64,000 nt of DNA from positions 15,657,667 through 15,721,666 of the forward strand of contig CM056587.1 in assembly GCA_029721435.1 (NCBI GenBank). Reading direction: 5' to 3'. A program made the translations under genes and the position numbers. The first letter of the stretch is position 1. Each line of letters starts with the position of its first letter. Origin of the DNA: Gymnothorax reevesii (Eukaryota; Chordata; Actinopteri; Anguilliformes; Muraenidae). This document shows positions 61,286 to 64,000 of the stretch, one piece after another. The notes beneath the pieces were generated by a model, which searched no databases, was not told the DNA's origin, and saw only the letters and a list, made by a program, of their open reading frames with translations.

Positions 61286-61671
61286 GCAAATACCTCTGCT
61301 ACACCATATATTGGTTCTTTTGGTCGCAGAATATGTTCCGGATCACTTCCAAAATTATATTTACTCTGCCTTTAACTACCACCTATCATCCTACCGAATT
61401 TCATGCCAAACCATTCATAACTTTTTGAGTTATCTGGTCAGGAATATCACACAGACCCGCAGTGGACAGATAAATTTTAATTCTTCCGGATTCAGAATGC
61501 AGAGTATGTTTCGGATCACTTCCAAAATTGAACCAACTCATCCTTGGACCACCAGCTATCATCCTACCAAATTTGGTACCAAACCATTCATAACTCTTTG
61601 AGTTATTCTGTTAAAAGATGATAAAAGATAACAAATGAGTTGAAACAAAACCTCCTTGCCAGAGGTAAATA
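61286..61671. mobile_element. Palindrome-bounded element F, two tandem units
   Basis: AAATACCTCTGC at the left and GCCAGAGGTAAAT at the right are inverted copies. Between them two units about 175 bp apart share CGGATCACTTCCAAAATT, TATCATCCTACC and ACCATTCATAACT followed by a TTTGAGTTAT stretch. The body phrase (reverse: ACTCAAAAAGTTATGAA) belongs to a repeat type I recall from many fish and invertebrates. Unclassified. Confidence 0.6.
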
Positions 61672-62482
61672 TACCAAGTCTTTACTGATGGGCTGATAGG
61701 CTGAGAAAATTACATGCAGTTCAGACACGTGCAAAAGAGCAGAGATACTTCATTGTGACCCATACATACACTATGTTTCCCTTCTAGTATAGGAATTTTC
61801 AAGAAAAAAAAATGGTTTTGTGTTTTCCATGATTAGTTTAGGCATATGGTGAAAATTTTATCTTGCAAGCATAAACATTTTGTGCTATGATTTAAGACTA
61901 TTATTGTAATAGATAAAATTGGTTTCTGCATGCTTTTATGTTTTAAAAGGAGTGTATAAGTTTTTCAGAAAAGTAAATACTGTATTTATGTTTTAAAATA
62001 CATGTTAATGCAAATGGTTGTTTCTCCTTCTCCTGAAAGTTCTTATTTGTTCCTAGCATACGTGCTAAAGTCATTGAAGTTAGAATACAGGCACTGACTT
62101 TAATTATTCAGCATTACATTAATAGTGAGGGGCGGAATCTATTTGACTGCATTCGTGAGTGTGCTGAAATTTTATATTCAGTACAACCCCTTAGCATTTG
62201 CCTTCATTAACACTTTCTGTGCATTTGGAATACTCTGTCTTTAGGCATCTAGTCGCTGCCTGAAATGGGCACTCTAGTCTGGATCTTTAAACTTTTCTGA
62301 CAAACCCCAAGAAGTTTTTTTTATTTGAAATCAGATTGTCCTTGCCTCTGGTCGGTTTATCATTATGACTTTTACATCAAGAGCAATGAAGCTGCACTGT
62401 GCGTTCCAGGCTCCGTACGCGCGAAGTCGTAGAGAGGGCCACGGAACCATGATAACGCGTGGCAGTGAGGCAGAAGAGAGAC

Positions 62483-62500
62483 TTTATATCGGGGCGGGGC
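62483..62500 (+). promoter_or_regulatory. Possible atp10a promoter elements
   Basis: TTTATATC followed directly by the GC box GGGGCGGGGC, about 270-290 bp upstream of the atp10a ATG. The position suits a core promoter with a 5' untranslated region of about 250 nt. This is sequence motif evidence only. Confidence 0.35.
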
Positions 62501-62770
62501 GTACGGGTCAGATTTCGTCAGAAATGACGAGTTCTGTTTCAAGGCATCTCCAGCTGCCTATGAAAAAAAACGGGATGCACTAAAACGTTCCAATGCTAAT
62601 GAGGGAAAACTGCGGAAAATCGAGGAGAGGATTTGAGAAATGAGTGGCTAGTTTTAGAAAACAAGTATTTTCACCGTGGCCGACAACGATCAGCATGATA
62701 ACGTAACGTTTGTTTTTCTTTTCTGGAAAGAAGGGAAACGGAAAGTTTGGGGGTAATTTGTTGACTGAGT

Positions 62771-63195
62771 ATGGCGCGGGAGTGCGGAGAGCCCGGAGCG
62801 GTGGAGAGTCCTAAAGTAAAGAGGAGCAAAAATAAAAGCAGGAAAGAAACTAAAACGAGAACAGTGAATTCAAATTTATTGTATGACCATGCTAAAGAAC
62901 GCGATAATCCAAACAAACATTATGCGAACAATAAGATTAAAACTACGAAATATACACTGCTCTCCTTTCTGCCAAAGAATCTCTTCGAGCAATTTCATCG
63001 GTTTGCCAACGTGTATTTTGTTTTCATCGCTTTATTAAATTTCGTCCCTGTCGTCAATGCTTTTCAGCCGGAGCTCGCTCTTGCTCCGGTGGTCTTTATT
63101 TTGTCTGTTACTGCTATAAAGGACCTATGGGAGGATTATAGAAGGCACCGCTCGGATAAAGAAATAAATCACATGGATTGTCTCGTCTTCTGCTG
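62771..63195 (+). CDS. atp10a: Phospholipid-transporting P4-ATPase 10A, first coding exon (gene continues past the window)
   Basis: Encodes the first 141 residues plus two bases of codon 142, ending at a GTAAGA donor. P4-ATPases flip phospholipids (phosphatidylcholine for ATP10A) to the cytoplasmic leaflet. The N-terminus is basic (Lys/Arg-rich to about residue 35). The P4 signature [20 protein letters not shown] lies at 58-77. The first membrane span covers about 79-95 ([15 protein letters not shown]) and the second about 102-117, followed by [14 protein letters not shown]. This segment is closer to ATP10A ([33 protein letters not shown]) than to ATP10B. The start ATG has A at -3 and G at +4. 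No second coding exon is recognisable before the window ends, so the intron exceeds 800 bp. Confidence 0.93.
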
Positions 63196-64000
63196 GTAAG
63201 ATTGAAGGCTTTTCGGCGTTTGGATGTTTGTAAGGAGTCGAATTAGCTTTAGTCCGACTGTCAGTGTTGAGTGAACTTGCTGGAATTTTGTCTCCCAACA
63301 GTTCTGTCCCCAATCTGCTTTCAGTAGTTTTGTGAACTTTTGAGAGGATAATATGGAAATTATTTCATTTTCACGTGATTAAAGTGTCATCAGCTAGTTG
63401 AAAGAGTTGTGTAACGACATTTTACAGTTTGTCAGTCTACTTTCCATCACTATTTTGAAGGTAAAATAAAGCTATATTTGTTTTTTGAAGTGTATGGCAC
63501 ATTTTCAATGGGCCCTTCACTGTTTACTTTCCAGACTTCTCAAGGTAAATTTCTGACACAGGTCCACTTTTTTGGGAACAGAAAGCAATTGTTAACACAC
63601 TCCCGTTTTGACTAGTTTCCTGGTGTCCCATTCAGTTCAGCCACACACTTGGTGCCATTGTTTTGTTGGTACACAGTAATCAAGTGTAAGTTTTTTTTAT
63701 GTTTTTTTTTTTTGGTTAGGGGGTGTGGTGTTCTCTAGTCCCGTGGCAGAACAGAGGTGGCAAGCGTGTGTTCTTGAACAGGATGAATGTTTTGGAACTG
63801 CCAGGATGGTGATCCTTAAAGAGTTTGTGTCTGGAACAATTTTGAGGTTTCTTAGTGGGTAAATATTTGCATAATCTGTTCATCCTCAATAAAATTTGCA
63901 CTTGGCATCCATCAATTGCATCTGTTTCATATTCTGCTGATTTCTTTATATAGTGGTGCTTGTAGTTTTGTTGCCATATTTTGAAGTTCAAAATGTAACT
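63196..64000 (+). other. atp10a intron 1 (partial)
   Basis: No exon or named repeat recognised. T-rich stretches and short open frames only. Confidence 0.6.

Larger units (their letters stand above)
57619..62770. other. Intergenic region between tubgcp5 and atp10a
   Basis: Contains the tubgcp5 3' untranslated region, a G-rich run at about 60817-60847, a two-unit repeat element at 61286-61671 and the atp10a promoter region. Short open frames show no family resemblance. Confidence 0.6.

Overview
This is eukaryotic, almost certainly ray-finned fish (teleost-type) genomic DNA. Every real gene is split by GT-AG introns. The genes are vertebrate orthologues whose exon phases join without error. 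The background is a fish repeat landscape: Tc1-like transposons, MITEs, tRNA-derived SINEs, 3' ends of a LINE, and many CA/TG microsatellites and minisatellites. No operons, CRISPR arrays or RNA genes were seen.

Layout. (1) 1-3.0 kb: gene-poor, with a decayed Tc1-like element at about 1.39-2.34 kb. (2) 3,496-19,025, minus strand: a complete 16-exon EF-hand protein phosphatase gene (PPEF/rdgC family, closest to PPEF2, 706 codons). It has an N-myristoylation start, an IQ motif, a split PPP catalytic domain with a serine-rich insert, and C-terminal EF hands. (3) 19.0-25.7 kb: intergenic, with a degenerate piggyBac-like fragment and a dead, nearly full-length Tc1-like transposon. (4) 25,673-31,215, plus strand: complete 5-exon rp2 (364 codons), the ARL3 GTPase-activating protein. 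(5) 31.2-34.6 kb: intergenic repeat-derived DNA. (6) 34,649-57,618, plus strand: complete 23-exon tubgcp5 (1,012 codons), a gamma-tubulin ring complex subunit; its introns hold most of the odd repeats. (7) 57.6-62.8 kb: intergenic. (8) 62,771-63,195, plus strand: first coding exon of atp10a, a P4-ATPase flippase that continues beyond the window.

How the genes relate. ppef2 and rp2 are divergently arranged, about 6.6 kb apart. Both encode proteins beginning MGC, a dual-acylation signal, and both families are tied to photoreceptors and cilia. tubgcp5 followed by atp10a matches the gene neighbourhood of human 15q11-q12. Exon coordinates were derived by hand from splice sites, reading phase and family similarity. 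In each gene the exon lengths sum to a multiple of three and the joined frame is open from ATG to stop (atp10a is partial).

Most unusual observations. Tandem arrays begin at, or copy, the 5' splice sites of ppef2 exon 7 (50-bp units) and tubgcp5 exons 11 and 12 (35- and 40-bp units). An in-frame, lysine/serine-rich, internally repetitive 66-codon open stretch follows the ppef2 stop codon. A class of small elements, mostly around tubgcp5, has a palindromic head and an inverted copy of the head at the tail; one carries four regularly spaced perfect DR1 nuclear-receptor-type motifs. A 216-bp MITE sits cleanly, with a TA target duplication, inside a 31-bp minisatellite. One ppef2 intron is GC-AG.
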